A DNA stretch of 64,000 nt from an uncultured Flavobacteriaceae bacterium (lineage in GTDB: Bacteria > Bacteroidota > Bacteroidia > Flavobacteriales > Flavobacteriaceae), in contig CAJYAG010000004.1 in assembly GCA_913065125.1 (NCBI GenBank), forward strand, positions 62,001 to 126,000, written 5' to 3'. The position numbers and the translations under genes were made by a program. Each line of letters begins with the position of its first letter. Positions within the stretch are counted from its first letter, which is position 1. Under the pieces are notes generated by a model that worked only from the letters and a program-made list of their open reading frames with translations, was not told the origin of the DNA and did not search any database. Below are positions 24,849-33,644 of this stretch, piece after piece.

Positions 24849-25727
24849 ATGAGTTATCAAATAGAAATTAGACACATCAAATATTTTTTAGCTGTTGCAG
24901 AAGATTTGCATTTTAGAAAAGCAGCAGAAAGACTGTTTATATCTCAACCAGGATTGAGTAAACAAATAAAGCAGATGGAAAACGATTTGGGTGTAGTATT
25001 GTTTGAACGACATAATAGAAAAGTGTTATTGACAAAAGCAGGAGAGTACATGAAGAAAGAATTGGCAATCAATTTAAAAAGTATGGAGCATACTTTGCAT
25101 CACGCAAAAATGTTGAGTGATGGTAAAAAGGGCGATTTAAAATTTGGGTATGTTGGCTCTGCAATGCAAGAGATTATTCCTAATTTATTAATGAGTTTTA
25201 AAAATGATTATCCGAATATTGTGTTTAGTTTAAAAGAAATGGACAATGAAAAGCAGGTAGAAGGGTTGCTTTCGTATGATTTAGATTTAGGATTTGTAAG
25301 GCTCGATAGAGTGCCAAGAGGATTGATAAGTAAGCCGGTTTTAAAAGAATCATTTTGTTTGGTGTTGCCAGAGAATCACCTAGTAAATGTAGATAATTTT
25401 AAAAGTCTAACGCAATTTAAACAAGAATCATTTATTCTTTTTGATCCCAAGTACAGCTCGTCTTATTACGAAAAAGTAATGCAGTTATTTGATGAAAGTG
25501 GGTTTTCTCCGATTGTATCACATAATACAATTCATGCAGGATCCATTTATAAATTGGTTGAAAATAACTTTGGAATTTCTATTGTTCCAAAATCATTGGC
25601 AATTCAAAACAATCAGAAAATAAAATTTATCGAATTAAAAAAAGCAAAACAGAAAACAACCTTGTCTGTGATTTGGAATAGTAATAATAGAAATCCGATA
25701 TTAAAAGAAATTGTAAAACTACTTTAA
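24849..25727 (+). CDS. LysR-type transcriptional regulator, divergent from hut operon
   Basis: This 292-residue DNA-binding protein has an N-terminal winged helix-turn-helix (about residues 8-65; EDLHFRKAAERLFISQPGLS, then KQIKQMENDLG). A LysR substrate-binding domain follows (about 90-290). It is transcribed away from hutH across a 78-base gap containing overlapping promoters. This makes it a likely regulator of histidine catabolism with urocanate or a related compound as possible coinducer (inference). Classical hut operons often use HutC; a LysR neighbour is a different arrangement. It ends in a hairpin terminator before tRNA-Phe. Confidence 0.88.
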   Translation: MSYQIEIRHIKYFLAVAEDLHFRKAAERLFISQPGLSKQIKQMENDLGVVLFERHNRKVLLTKAGEYMKKELAINLKSMEHTLHHAKMLSDGKKGDLKFGYVGSAMQEIIPNLLMSFKNDYPNIVFSLKEMDNEKQVEGLLSYDLDLGFVRLDRVPRGLISKPVLKESFCLVLPENHLVNVDNFKSLTQFKQESFILFDPKYSSSYYEKVMQLFDESGFSPIVSHNTIHAGSIYKLVENNFGISIVPKSLAIQNNQKIKFIELKKAKQKTTLSVIWNSNNRNPILKEIVKLL

Positions 25728-25731
25728 AGCA

Positions 25732-25762
25732 AAAAAACCACTCTAAGAAAGAGTGGTTTTTT
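25732..25762 (+). terminator. Rho-independent terminator after LysR gene
   Basis: The CCACTCT and AGAGTGG arms close a short loop with A run before and TTTTTT after. It lies 5 bases beyond the LysR stop and directly beside the 3' end of the convergent tRNA-Phe gene. Confidence 0.75.
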
Positions 25763-25763
25763 G

Positions 25764-25836
25764 TGGTACCTCCAGGAATCGAACCAGGGACACAAGGATT
25801 TTCAGTCCTTTGCTCTACCAACTGAGCTAAGGTACC
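25764..25836 (-). tRNA. tRNA-Phe (GAA)
   Basis: The minus strand folds as a cloverleaf: acceptor GGTACCT paired with AGGTACC, D-arm TTAGCTCAGTTGGTAGAGC, anticodon loop CTGAAAATC with anticodon GAA (25801-25803 on the plus strand), and T-arm with GGTTCGATTCC. The discriminator is A and no CCA is encoded (CAA follows), as usual in many Bacteroidota. The length of 73 bases without CCA is standard. Confidence 0.97.
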
Positions 25837-25907
25837 ATTGCCTTAGCGGATGCAAATATAGTACTCCTTTTTTATATCTACCAAATAAATTTGTAAAAAA
25901 TCTGTTG

Positions 25908-25915
25908 TATTTTTG
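25908..25915 (+). promoter_or_regulatory. -7 box of coaX
   Basis: TATTTTTG matches TAnnTTTG and ends 18 bases before the ATG at 25934. A TTTG at 25890-25893 is only 14 bases away, shorter than normal spacing. Confidence 0.4.
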
Positions 25916-25933
25916 GAGACCATTTAAAATGAT

Positions 25934-26668
25934 ATGATGAATTTAATTATTGATGTTGGTAATACGAGAATCAAAGCAGCTGTTTTTGAGAATGATACCT
26001 TGCTGGAAGTAGTTATTTTTAAAACTAATGATTTACTTAAAAAAGTAGATTTTTTAATCAATAAATATACAATTGATAAAGGAATTATCTCTTCAGTTAA
26101 GAATATTTCTACTAATCAATTAAATCAATTACATAAAAAGCTTTCTTTTTTAGTGTTAGATGCATCAACAAAGGTGCCTTTTAAAAACTTGTATAAAACT
26201 CCAAAAACCTTAGGAGTAGATAGAATTGCTTTGGTTGCAAATGCTGTGCGAAAATTTCATAAAAAGAACGTGTTAATTATTGATGCAGGAACTTGTATTA
26301 CGTATGATTTTGTAAGTGCTTCGAAAGAATATTTAGGAGGAGCAATTTCATTAGGGATAGAAATGAGGTACAAAGCATTACATAACTATACGTCAAAACT
26401 ACCTTTATTAGAGAAAAATGTTCCAGCAAATTTTATTGGAAACACCACAGAGGAGAGTATTCATTCTGGGGTAGTTAATGGAGTAATACGTGAAATTAAT
26501 GGGGTAATTGAACAATATGAAAGAGAAAATACATTTTTAACATTAGTTTTAACAGGTGGAGATACATATTTCTTGGCTAAACAATTAAAAAGTAGCATAT
26601 TTGCCAATCCAAATTTTGTTTTGGAAGGTTTAAACACAATTTTGATATATAACAACAAAGAATGTTAA
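25934..26668 (+). CDS. coaX: Type III pantothenate kinase
   Basis: This cytosolic enzyme of 244 residues phosphorylates pantothenate, the first step of coenzyme A synthesis. The ASKHA fold shows in IDVGNTRIKAAVF (phosphate-1, residues 5-17), GVDRIALVANA and IDAGTCITYDF (phosphate-2), then GGAISLGIEMRY. Two adjacent ATGs (25934, 25937) are possible starts. It overlaps the following outer-membrane protein gene by 7 bases and begins a run of envelope genes conserved in this order in flavobacteria. Confidence 0.93.
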   Translation: MMNLIIDVGNTRIKAAVFENDTLLEVVIFKTNDLLKKVDFLINKYTIDKGIISSVKNISTNQLNQLHKKLSFLVLDASTKVPFKNLYKTPKTLGVDRIALVANAVRKFHKKNVLIIDAGTCITYDFVSASKEYLGGAISLGIEMRYKALHNYTSKLPLLEKNVPANFIGNTTEESIHSGVVNGVIREINGVIEQYERENTFLTLVLTGGDTYFLAKQLKSSIFANPNFVLEGLNTILIYNNKEC

Positions 26669-27945
26669 AGAAAATTTTCTATATATTTTTACTATTTATT
26701 TCACTAAAAGCAACAGCTCAGAGAACTAATTCATCTCCGTATTCTTTTTTTGGTATTGGCCAACAATATAGTTCACAAACGGTAGAGCAAGCAAGTATGG
26801 GTGGTGTTGGTATTGCATTTAACAATGTGTATCATTTAAACTTCTTAAATCCTGCTGCAAATGCATATTTAAGATTTGCAACTTATTCTATAGGAATTAA
26901 TGTAAATGATTTAACAATAAAAGATTTTTCTGGGTCACAGAATTCAACTTCATCAACCTTGTCTTATATTAATATTGGGTTTCCTGTAGGTAAAAGTGCT
27001 GGTGTTTCTTTTGGGTTAAAACCAAATACATCCGTTGGATATTCACTGTTGAATATTGTAAATGATGTAAATGGTGATGCTTTTGAAGCGACAAGGTTTT
27101 ATGGTTCTGGAGGAACAAATAGAATTTATGGAGCCTATGGAATCTCAATCACAAAAAACTTTTCTGTTGGATTGGAGGGAGAATATGTTTTTGGAAAAAC
27201 TGAAAACAATATTTTGTACCAAAGGGTAAATGCACAATTAGGTACTAAAAACCATGAGGTTACAACAATAAGAGGGACTGGTGTAAAATTAGGAATGCAT
27301 TATATAAAGGAATTAGATAACAAGTTGATGTTAAATATAGGTGCGGCTTTTAAATTAGAAAATAGTTTAAACACCTCGGGAACAGAAAACTTATATTCAC
27401 TAGCCATTACTTCATCTACAGTAGAAGTACCAAAAGATACATTGTACAGTGCTTCTATAAATAGTAAAATTGTAAATCCGATGAAAACAGGTTTAGGTGT
27501 GGGGCTTGGGAAAGAGAATAAATGGTATGCAGGACTAGAATATGAATTCCAAGAAGCATTAGACTTACAAGGTTCGATTTTAACGAATTCTTCTTATAAG
27601 TATAATAATTCAAGCAGAGTTTCTATTGGTGGTTTTTATCTGCCAAAAGATAATTCAATCTCAAGTTACTGGGATAGAGTTACATATAGGGCGGGTGTGA
27701 GATTTGAAAATACAGGTTTATTGGTAAACGGAACAAGTACATCAGGGAATTTTACCGAAATAAAAGATTTTGGCATATCTTTTGGTTTAGGTTTACCATT
27801 GAGAAGTTTATCAAACCTAAATTTAGGAATTGAGTATGGACAAAAAGGTTCAACAATAAACAACCTAATACAAGAAAACTATTTTAACTTTAAACTAAGT
27901 TTGTCGTTAAACGATTCTTGGTTTGTGAAAAAACGAATTGACTAA
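26662..27945 (+). CDS. Outer-membrane beta-barrel protein
   Basis: This 427-residue protein has a signal peptide (LLFISLKATAQ end). A chain of alternating hydrophobic/aromatic strands follows: YSIGINVNDLTI, GVSFGLKPNTSVGYS, FSVGLEGEYVFG, KLGMHYIKEL, KWYAGLEYEFQEA and a final FNFKLSLSLNDSWF. This looks like an OmpP1/FadL-like or related porin without a plug signature. The final aromatic residues are consistent with BAM recognition. It overlaps coaX and precedes a TPR protein and LptC. The transported compound is unknown. Confidence 0.75.
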   Translation: MLKKIFYIFLLFISLKATAQRTNSSPYSFFGIGQQYSSQTVEQASMGGVGIAFNNVYHLNFLNPAANAYLRFATYSIGINVNDLTIKDFSGSQNSTSSTLSYINIGFPVGKSAGVSFGLKPNTSVGYSLLNIVNDVNGDAFEATRFYGSGGTNRIYGAYGISITKNFSVGLEGEYVFGKTENNILYQRVNAQLGTKNHEVTTIRGTGVKLGMHYIKELDNKLMLNIGAAFKLENSLNTSGTENLYSLAITSSTVEVPKDTLYSASINSKIVNPMKTGLGVGLGKENKWYAGLEYEFQEALDLQGSILTNSSYKYNNSSRVSIGGFYLPKDNSISSYWDRVTYRAGVRFENTGLLVNGTSTSGNFTEIKDFGISFGLGLPLRSLSNLNLGIEYGQKGSTINNLIQENYFNFKLSLSLNDSWFVKKRID

Positions 27946-27959
27946 TTAAAAACAGATAG

Positions 27960-29318
27960 ATGATGAAAAAAATTACGTTCTTACTTGCAGCAGTAACACT
28001 GCTTTTAAATACTAGCATTTTAGCACAGAGCTCTCAAGATTGTGGTATTGTTTACAATTTATTTAAAGGAGAAGTTCAAACTAAAAAGTATGATTCTGCA
28101 TTACCTAAGCTTAAGCAACTAATGAATGATTGTCCTAAGTTATCAGTTAATATCTATAAACTTGGTGATAGATTAGTGAAAGATCAATTAAAAGCTGGAG
28201 GAAATAAAGTAGAACTTACTGCCTTAGCAAAAAAGATCTATGAACAAAGATTGATACATTTCCCTAAAGATGCGGCAAAAATGCATAGTGATTATGCAAC
28301 ATTTTTAGCGAAAGAAAAAATAGGTACAGAAGACGAAATTTTTGCTTTATTAGAAAAAGCATATTCGTTAGATCCAACGCAAATGGGTGTTAGAAATATT
28401 TACAAATACTTCCAAGGTGTAACAGATAGAAATAAAGATACTAATCCTCAAAAAGTATTCGATACCTACGATGATGTATTAGAATCTGTTGGTGAAAAAT
28501 TAAATTATTATGCTAAAAAGCTTGAACCACTAAAAGCTAAAGAAGAAAAAGGTGAAACTTTAGAGAAAAGAGAAAAAAGTTTATTAAGAGCTTATTCAAT
28601 TAACTCAAAAGCCTTAGGTCAAGTTGAAGCAGGGTTAGATCAAATTATTGTAGAATTGTCTACTTGTGAAAGATTGATTCCATTATATACTGGAGAGTTT
28701 GAAGCTAATAAAACAAACATCAAATGGTTAAATAGAGCAGTATCTAGAATGTATTCTAAAGAGTGTACAGATGAACCTTTATATGAAAAATTAGTAGAAG
28801 CTTGGGTTGCAGCAGATCCTTCGCCAAAAACTTTGGTCTATTTTGCTGGAATCTTATATAAGAAAGGTAAAGAAACTGAGGCAATGGAATATTATAAGAA
28901 AGCCGTTGACCAAGAAACAGATGCTTTTAATAAAGCAGAAAACTTATATAAAATTGCACAATTATTTGCTAAAAGAGGTAGAAAAAGTGAAGCAAGAAGA
29001 TATGCAAACCAAGCATTAAGTAATAAACCAAGTATGGGGAAAGCATATTTGTTAATTGCAGGCTTATACGCTTCAAGTGCTGATGCTTGTGGTACAAAAG
29101 AATTTGAAAAAAGAATGGTGTATACAGCAGCTTTAAATAAAGCAAGAAGAGCAGTAGCTGTAGATCCAAGTATCGCTTCTAGAGCGTCTAGATATATAAA
29201 GAACTACCTTTCTCAAGAACCGTCTAAAAAATTAATTTTTACAGAAGGTGTAAAACCTGGAACACCTTATTCAATTAAATGTTGGATTGGAGAAACAGTA
29301 AAGATTCCTCAAAAATAA
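27960..29318 (+). CDS. Exported TPR protein
   Basis: This 452-residue protein has a signal peptide (residues 1-22, NTSILAQ) and multiple tetratricopeptide-like helices. The clearest are KTLVYFAGILYKKGKETEAM and KAENLYKIAQLFAKRGRKSE with RRYANQAL, about residues 285-350. A paired cysteine pattern (DCGIV, LMNDCPKL) lies near the N-terminus. TPR proteins scaffold other proteins, here in the periplasm or outer envelope. The placement between a porin and LptC suggests a role in envelope assembly, which is inference. The final codons overlap a spurious upstream start for the next gene. Confidence 0.75.
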   Translation: MMKKITFLLAAVTLLLNTSILAQSSQDCGIVYNLFKGEVQTKKYDSALPKLKQLMNDCPKLSVNIYKLGDRLVKDQLKAGGNKVELTALAKKIYEQRLIHFPKDAAKMHSDYATFLAKEKIGTEDEIFALLEKAYSLDPTQMGVRNIYKYFQGVTDRNKDTNPQKVFDTYDDVLESVGEKLNYYAKKLEPLKAKEEKGETLEKREKSLLRAYSINSKALGQVEAGLDQIIVELSTCERLIPLYTGEFEANKTNIKWLNRAVSRMYSKECTDEPLYEKLVEAWVAADPSPKTLVYFAGILYKKGKETEAMEYYKKAVDQETDAFNKAENLYKIAQLFAKRGRKSEARRYANQALSNKPSMGKAYLLIAGLYASSADACGTKEFEKRMVYTAALNKARRAVAVDPSIASRASRYIKNYLSQEPSKKLIFTEGVKPGTPYSIKCWIGETVKIPQK

Positions 29319-29320
29319 AA

Positions 29321-29887
29321 ATGAATTTTAGTTCAAAAAAAATATTTAAAAACATTGTTGCTATTAGTTTAGGAGCAATGTTTTTTTCTTGTACTAATAA
29401 CTCTAATGAAGTAAGAGCGTTTTTATCTGTTAAAAACTTTCCTATTGGTGTTGCTAAAAATATTGCTCATGTTTATAGAGACTCTGGCCGAACAACTTCA
29501 AAGTTGTTTGCTCCTTTATTAAAAGATTTTAGCAATAGAGTAGAGCACCCGTATAACGAATTTCCTGAAGGAATAAAGTTAATAACATTTGAAAACAACG
29601 GAAAAGACTCCACAACCATACTTGGCGACTATTCGATTTCGTATTCAAAAACGATGATAACTGAATTAAAAGGAAATGTAGTAATTATTAATCATACAGA
29701 TCAATCAAAATTATATACAGATCAGTTGTTTTGGGATCAAAATACAGATTATTTTTTTTCAGAAAAGAGATTTAGATTAATTTCTCCTGATAACGACATT
29801 TCAGGAATTGGATTTGAATCTAAAAAAGACTTAACGAAGTTTTTAGCAAAAAAACTATCTGGAGAACTAATTACAAAAGAAGAATAA
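29321..29887 (+). CDS. LptC-like lipoprotein (LPS export)
   Basis: I place the start at ATG 29321 (MNFSSKKIFKN), because it gives a clean lipoprotein signal with lipobox-like SLGAMFFSC ending near Cys23, and the earlier in-frame ATG lies within the preceding gene. The 188-residue protein continues with DYSISYSKTMITELKGNVVI and SEKRFRLISPDNDISGIGFES-like beta-jellyroll sequence, as in LptC of the LPS transport bridge. This location between a TPR protein and CorC-like transporter is where flavobacterial LptC is usually annotated. The role is to pass LPS from LptBFG toward LptA/LptD. Confidence 0.72.
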   Translation: MNFSSKKIFKNIVAISLGAMFFSCTNNSNEVRAFLSVKNFPIGVAKNIAHVYRDSGRTTSKLFAPLLKDFSNRVEHPYNEFPEGIKLITFENNGKDSTTILGDYSISYSKTMITELKGNVVIINHTDQSKLYTDQLFWDQNTDYFFSEKRFRLISPDNDISGIGFESKKDLTKFLAKKLSGELITKEE

Positions 29888-29888
29888 A

Positions 29889-30083
29889 ATGAATTCACTT
29901 TGGAAATACTTACAATATGCATATTTAATCATTGCAATTATCTTTTTGGTTGACGCAATATTAGGTTGGAATACTGACAGGGAAAAATCTTATTTAATGC
30001 TTGGGTTTGCAGTTTTTATTACCTTAGTGTTTTTCTTTAAAAGATATTTTAGAAAAAAAGTACAATCTAAAAATAACCAGTAA
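29889..30083 (+). CDS. Small hypothetical membrane protein
   Basis: This 64-residue protein has two predicted membrane helices (about residues 6-24 and 35-51) and a basic C-terminus (KRYFRKKVQSKN). It starts one base after the LptC-like stop and ends 8 bases before the CNNM/CorC gene, so it is part of the same operon. I do not recognise a family. Its tight fit in the operon supports it being real. Confidence 0.6.
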   Translation: MNSLWKYLQYAYLIIAIIFLVDAILGWNTDREKSYLMLGFAVFITLVFFFKRYFRKKVQSKNNQ

Positions 30084-30091
30084 AACTTTAC

Positions 30092-31357
30092 ATGGAAACA
30101 CAAATAGCAATAATTGTTATTTCAATATTACTTTCTGCATTTTTCTCGGGCATGGAAATTGCTTTCGTTTCTGCCAATAAATTACATATCGAATTAGAAA
30201 AAAAGAAAGACAGCTTTACTTCTAAAATACTTGCAAAACTTACCAATAAGTCATCAAAATTTATTACCACAATGTTGGTTGGCAACAATATTGCTTTGGT
30301 AATTTATAGTATTTATATGGGCGATTTTTTAGTAGGATTTTTACCTGCAGATTCGCTTAATGAATTTTCAATTCTGTTAATTCAAACCATTATTTCTACC
30401 TTATTAATTTTAGTTACTGCCGAGTTTTTACCAAAAGCCATATTTAGAATTTATGCCAATGAAGCATTAAAATACTTTGCTGTTCCAACTTATTTTTTCT
30501 ACGTTATTTTTCATTTTTTCTCTTCTTTTATCACTTTTATATCTGATTTTTTTCTACGTGTTTTTTTTAGAACGAATAAAGACGAAGAACAAACAGAATT
30601 TAGTAGAGAAGAATTAGGTAATTATATAAACGAACAGATAGAAACTAGTAACGCTCACGATGTTTTTGATTCTGAAATTCAAATATTTCAAAATGCTTTA
30701 GACTTTCATAAAGTAAAAGCAAGAGAAATAATGGTGCCAAGAACCGAAATGATTGCGGTTGAGTTTCATGAAACAATTCCTAACCTTAGAAAGATATTTG
30801 TAGCAACAGGTTTTTCTAAAATATTGATTTATAAAAATTCGTTAGATGATATTGTTGGCTATGTAAACGCTTTTGAACTGTTTAAAAAACCAAAAACGAT
30901 TCGTTCTGTAATTTTACCAATAGAAATAGTTCCAGAGTCGATGATTATTCACGATGTTTTAAACAATTTAATTAAAAAAAGAAAAAGTATTGCCATTGTT
31001 TTAGATGAATATGGCGGAACATCTGGAATGATTACTGTTGAAGATATTGTAGAGGAGCTCTTCGGAGAAATAGAAGACGAACACGATTCTCAAGAGCTAC
31101 TCGAAGAGCAAATTAACGACGCTGAATTTCGTTTCTCTGCAAGATTAGAAATCGATTATTTGAATGAAGAATATGGATTAAACATCCCAAAAGAAGAAGC
31201 TTACGAAACGTTGGGTGGTTTTATAATAGAACATACAGAAAACATACCAGAGTTAAATGAAGAAATAAGAATCAATAATTTTATAATTAAAATTCTTAAA
31301 GTTAGCTCTTCAAAAATTGAAGAAATACACTTCCAAATTGGCGATATTGAAGATTAA
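30092..31357 (+). CDS. CNNM/CorC family transporter with CBS pair (hemolysin family)
   Basis: This 421-residue inner-membrane protein has an N-terminal DUF21 domain with three to four helices (FFSGMEIAFVSANKLHIE marks it). Two CBS domains follow, from the VPRTEMIAV motif near residue 215 to DEYGGTSGMITVEDIVEELFGEIEDE in two parts. A C-terminal CorC_HlyC domain (EYGLNIPKEEAYETLGGFI) closes the protein. The family moves magnesium or other divalent cations and is often labelled hemolysin. It continues the operon with LptC-like and small membrane genes. Confidence 0.88.
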   Translation: METQIAIIVISILLSAFFSGMEIAFVSANKLHIELEKKKDSFTSKILAKLTNKSSKFITTMLVGNNIALVIYSIYMGDFLVGFLPADSLNEFSILLIQTIISTLLILVTAEFLPKAIFRIYANEALKYFAVPTYFFYVIFHFFSSFITFISDFFLRVFFRTNKDEEQTEFSREELGNYINEQIETSNAHDVFDSEIQIFQNALDFHKVKAREIMVPRTEMIAVEFHETIPNLRKIFVATGFSKILIYKNSLDDIVGYVNAFELFKKPKTIRSVILPIEIVPESMIIHDVLNNLIKKRKSIAIVLDEYGGTSGMITVEDIVEELFGEIEDEHDSQELLEEQINDAEFRFSARLEIDYLNEEYGLNIPKEEAYETLGGFIIEHTENIPELNEEIRINNFIIKILKVSSSKIEEIHFQIGDIED

Positions 31358-31456
31358 ATTTATCCTAAAAAAATATCGTAAATAATTGTCGCTATGCAGT
31401 TGCATTATTAAAACCGATATTGTATTTTCGCTCCCTGTTAATTAAATAAATAACGT

Positions 31457-33571
31457 ATGGCAATTTTATCTAAAATTAGAGAGCGCTCAATGGCATTAAT
31501 CCTAGTAATTGGATTGGCTTTGTTTGCTTTTGTATTAGATCCTTCAAGTATCCAAGATTTTTTCAATTCTACTAAAGTAAATACAGTAGGAGAAGTTGGT
31601 GGAGAAGTAATATCAAGAAAAGATTTTAGCGAAGCTTTAGAAGCTTATAAAGCACAAGTAGGTAATGGACTTACAGATATGCAAGCTTCTAAAATAGTTT
31701 GGGACAATTTAGTAAGAGAAAAAATTTATCAAACACAACTATCAGATGCAGGAGTAACTGTTGGTGAAACAGATGTTTGGAATGCTCTTATCTCCAACCA
31801 ATCTGTAAATTCAAATCCACAGTTCTTAAATGCTGCTGGTTTGTTTGATGAAGGCAAGTTAAAAGAATATTTAGCTTTAATAAAGTCTGATGATCCAGAA
31901 ATGTGGGCATCTTGGTCTAGTTTTATGGGACAACTTAAAAGTGGACTTGAAACAACTACATACAATAGCTTAATTACTGCAGGTGTTGGTGCTTCTTTAA
32001 AAGAAGGAGAATTGCAATATCTTACAGATAACACAAAAATTACATCTCAATATGTATATGTACCTTATGCAACTGTTGCAGATAGTTTAGTTACTGTTAC
32101 AAAAGCAGAAATAGAAACTTATATTAAAGCCAATCCAGCTGCTTTTAAAGTAGAAGCTTCTACGGATATTAAATATGTAAAATTTGATATTATTCCAACT
32201 CAAGCAGACGAGGATGCGATTAAAAATGAGGTTGCAGGTTTATTAGAGGATAAAGACGGAATAAAAGGTTTTAAAAATACAGATAATAATGCTGAGTTTT
32301 TTGCTGATAATGGTTCAGATCTAGCTTTAGATAATGGATATAATTTTAAAACAACTGTTTCTGCTGTTATTGCAGACCAGGTTTTTAAAGGGAAAAAAGG
32401 AGATGTTTTTGGACCTTATAAAGATAACGGATATTTTAAAATTTCTAAGATCAATGAAGTTGTTCAAATTCCAGATTCTGTAAAAGGAGCGCATATTTTA
32501 CTTCCTTTTGTTGGTTCTGCTTCAGCGAGTCCTGATACTAAGATTACTGATGCGCAAGCTAAAAAATCTATTGATAGTATTTTTAAATTAGTTAGAAATA
32601 ACACAAAGAAATTTGCTGAAATTGCTGATGAAGTTAATCCTGACGGAACAAAAGGGAAAGGTGGAGATATTGATTGGATTACTCCAAATGGAGCTTTTTC
32701 TTTAGATAAAGATTTTGGTGAAGCACTGTTCTTTAATAAAAAAGGAAGTATAAAAGTTATAAAAACAAAGTTCGGATACCACATTGTTAGAGTAGACGAA
32801 AGTAAAAATAAGCAACAAGCTGTTAAATTAGCAACTTTTGGTAGAAAGATAGAAGCATCACAAGCTACTGAAAATACCATTTTTCAAAATGCAGAAACAT
32901 TTGCTTTAGCATTATCAAACGGAGCAAAATTTGATGATGTAGCAAAAGAAAAAGGAGTAAATCCTCAATCTGCTTTCGCATTAAAAATGTTAGACGAAAC
33001 GGTTCCTGGAATTGGTAATCAAAGAGAAATAGTTACATGGTCTCATAAAAAAGAAAATGAAGTTGGTGCTTATCAAAGATTTGACACAAACAATGGTCAT
33101 GTTGTTGCAGTAATTACAAACAAAACATTTAAAGGTTTAATGTCTGCTGCAAGAGCAACAAATACTGTAAGACCTATTTTAATGAGTCAGAAGAAAGCTG
33201 CAATAATTAAAGAAAAAATGAACGGTGCAACTTTGGCAGATATTGCTAAATCTACAAATCAGAATGTAAGTACAGCTTCTGCAATTTCTATGCAATCTCC
33301 AATTATTGCTGCAGTAGGATTTGAACCTAAAATAGTAGGAGCAATGTATTCTGCAAAAGAAAATACGTTGTTTAATAAAGTAGAAGGAGGAAAAGGGGTT
33401 TTTGCTTTTGTAGTTACAAAAAGAGAAGCGCCAATTGCTTTACCAAATTATGATTCTTACAGAAATAGATTGGCAAGTACTAGAAAATCTCAAACAGGTT
33501 TGATATACAATGCGATTAAAGAAGCTGCTGAAATTGTTGATAATAGAGGTGCTTTTTACGGAATAGAATAA
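31457..33571 (+). CDS. PpiD/SurA-like peptidyl-prolyl isomerase and chaperone
   Basis: This 704-residue protein is anchored by one N-terminal helix (residues 11-30) and faces the periplasm. A SurA_N/trigger-like chaperone domain (about 35-230) precedes a parvulin PPIase domain near residues 343-460. The PPIase domain shows VKGAHILLPF, GGDIDWITPNGAFS and FGYHIVRVDE. A long C-terminal part completes it, as in Bacteroidota PpiD-like proteins. It assists folding of exported and outer-membrane proteins. It has its own intergenic region of about 100 bases and a strong terminator that also serves the convergent rho gene. Confidence 0.88.
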   Translation: MAILSKIRERSMALILVIGLALFAFVLDPSSIQDFFNSTKVNTVGEVGGEVISRKDFSEALEAYKAQVGNGLTDMQASKIVWDNLVREKIYQTQLSDAGVTVGETDVWNALISNQSVNSNPQFLNAAGLFDEGKLKEYLALIKSDDPEMWASWSSFMGQLKSGLETTTYNSLITAGVGASLKEGELQYLTDNTKITSQYVYVPYATVADSLVTVTKAEIETYIKANPAAFKVEASTDIKYVKFDIIPTQADEDAIKNEVAGLLEDKDGIKGFKNTDNNAEFFADNGSDLALDNGYNFKTTVSAVIADQVFKGKKGDVFGPYKDNGYFKISKINEVVQIPDSVKGAHILLPFVGSASASPDTKITDAQAKKSIDSIFKLVRNNTKKFAEIADEVNPDGTKGKGGDIDWITPNGAFSLDKDFGEALFFNKKGSIKVIKTKFGYHIVRVDESKNKQQAVKLATFGRKIEASQATENTIFQNAETFALALSNGAKFDDVAKEKGVNPQSAFALKMLDETVPGIGNQREIVTWSHKKENEVGAYQRFDTNNGHVVAVITNKTFKGLMSAARATNTVRPILMSQKKAAIIKEKMNGATLADIAKSTNQNVSTASAISMQSPIIAAVGFEPKIVGAMYSAKENTLFNKVEGGKGVFAFVVTKREAPIALPNYDSYRNRLASTRKSQTGLIYNAIKEAAEIVDNRGAFYGIE

Positions 33572-33593
33572 TTCCTAAGAAACATAAAAACAT

Positions 33594-33629
33594 AAAAAAA
33601 ACCGAATCAATTATTGATTCGGTTTTTTT
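33594..33629. terminator. Bidirectional terminator between ppiD-like gene and rho
   Basis: AAAAAAACCGAATCAA and TTGATTCGGTTTTTTT form a perfect stem with a short loop, with A run and T run on either side. It can act in both directions between convergent genes. Confidence 0.85.
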
Positions 33630-33644
33630 ATGAATTGTATTTAA

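Noticed and set aside
29279..29320. Start of the LptC-like gene at 29279
   Set aside because: It overlaps the preceding TPR gene and adds residues before a clean lipoprotein signal that starts at 29321.
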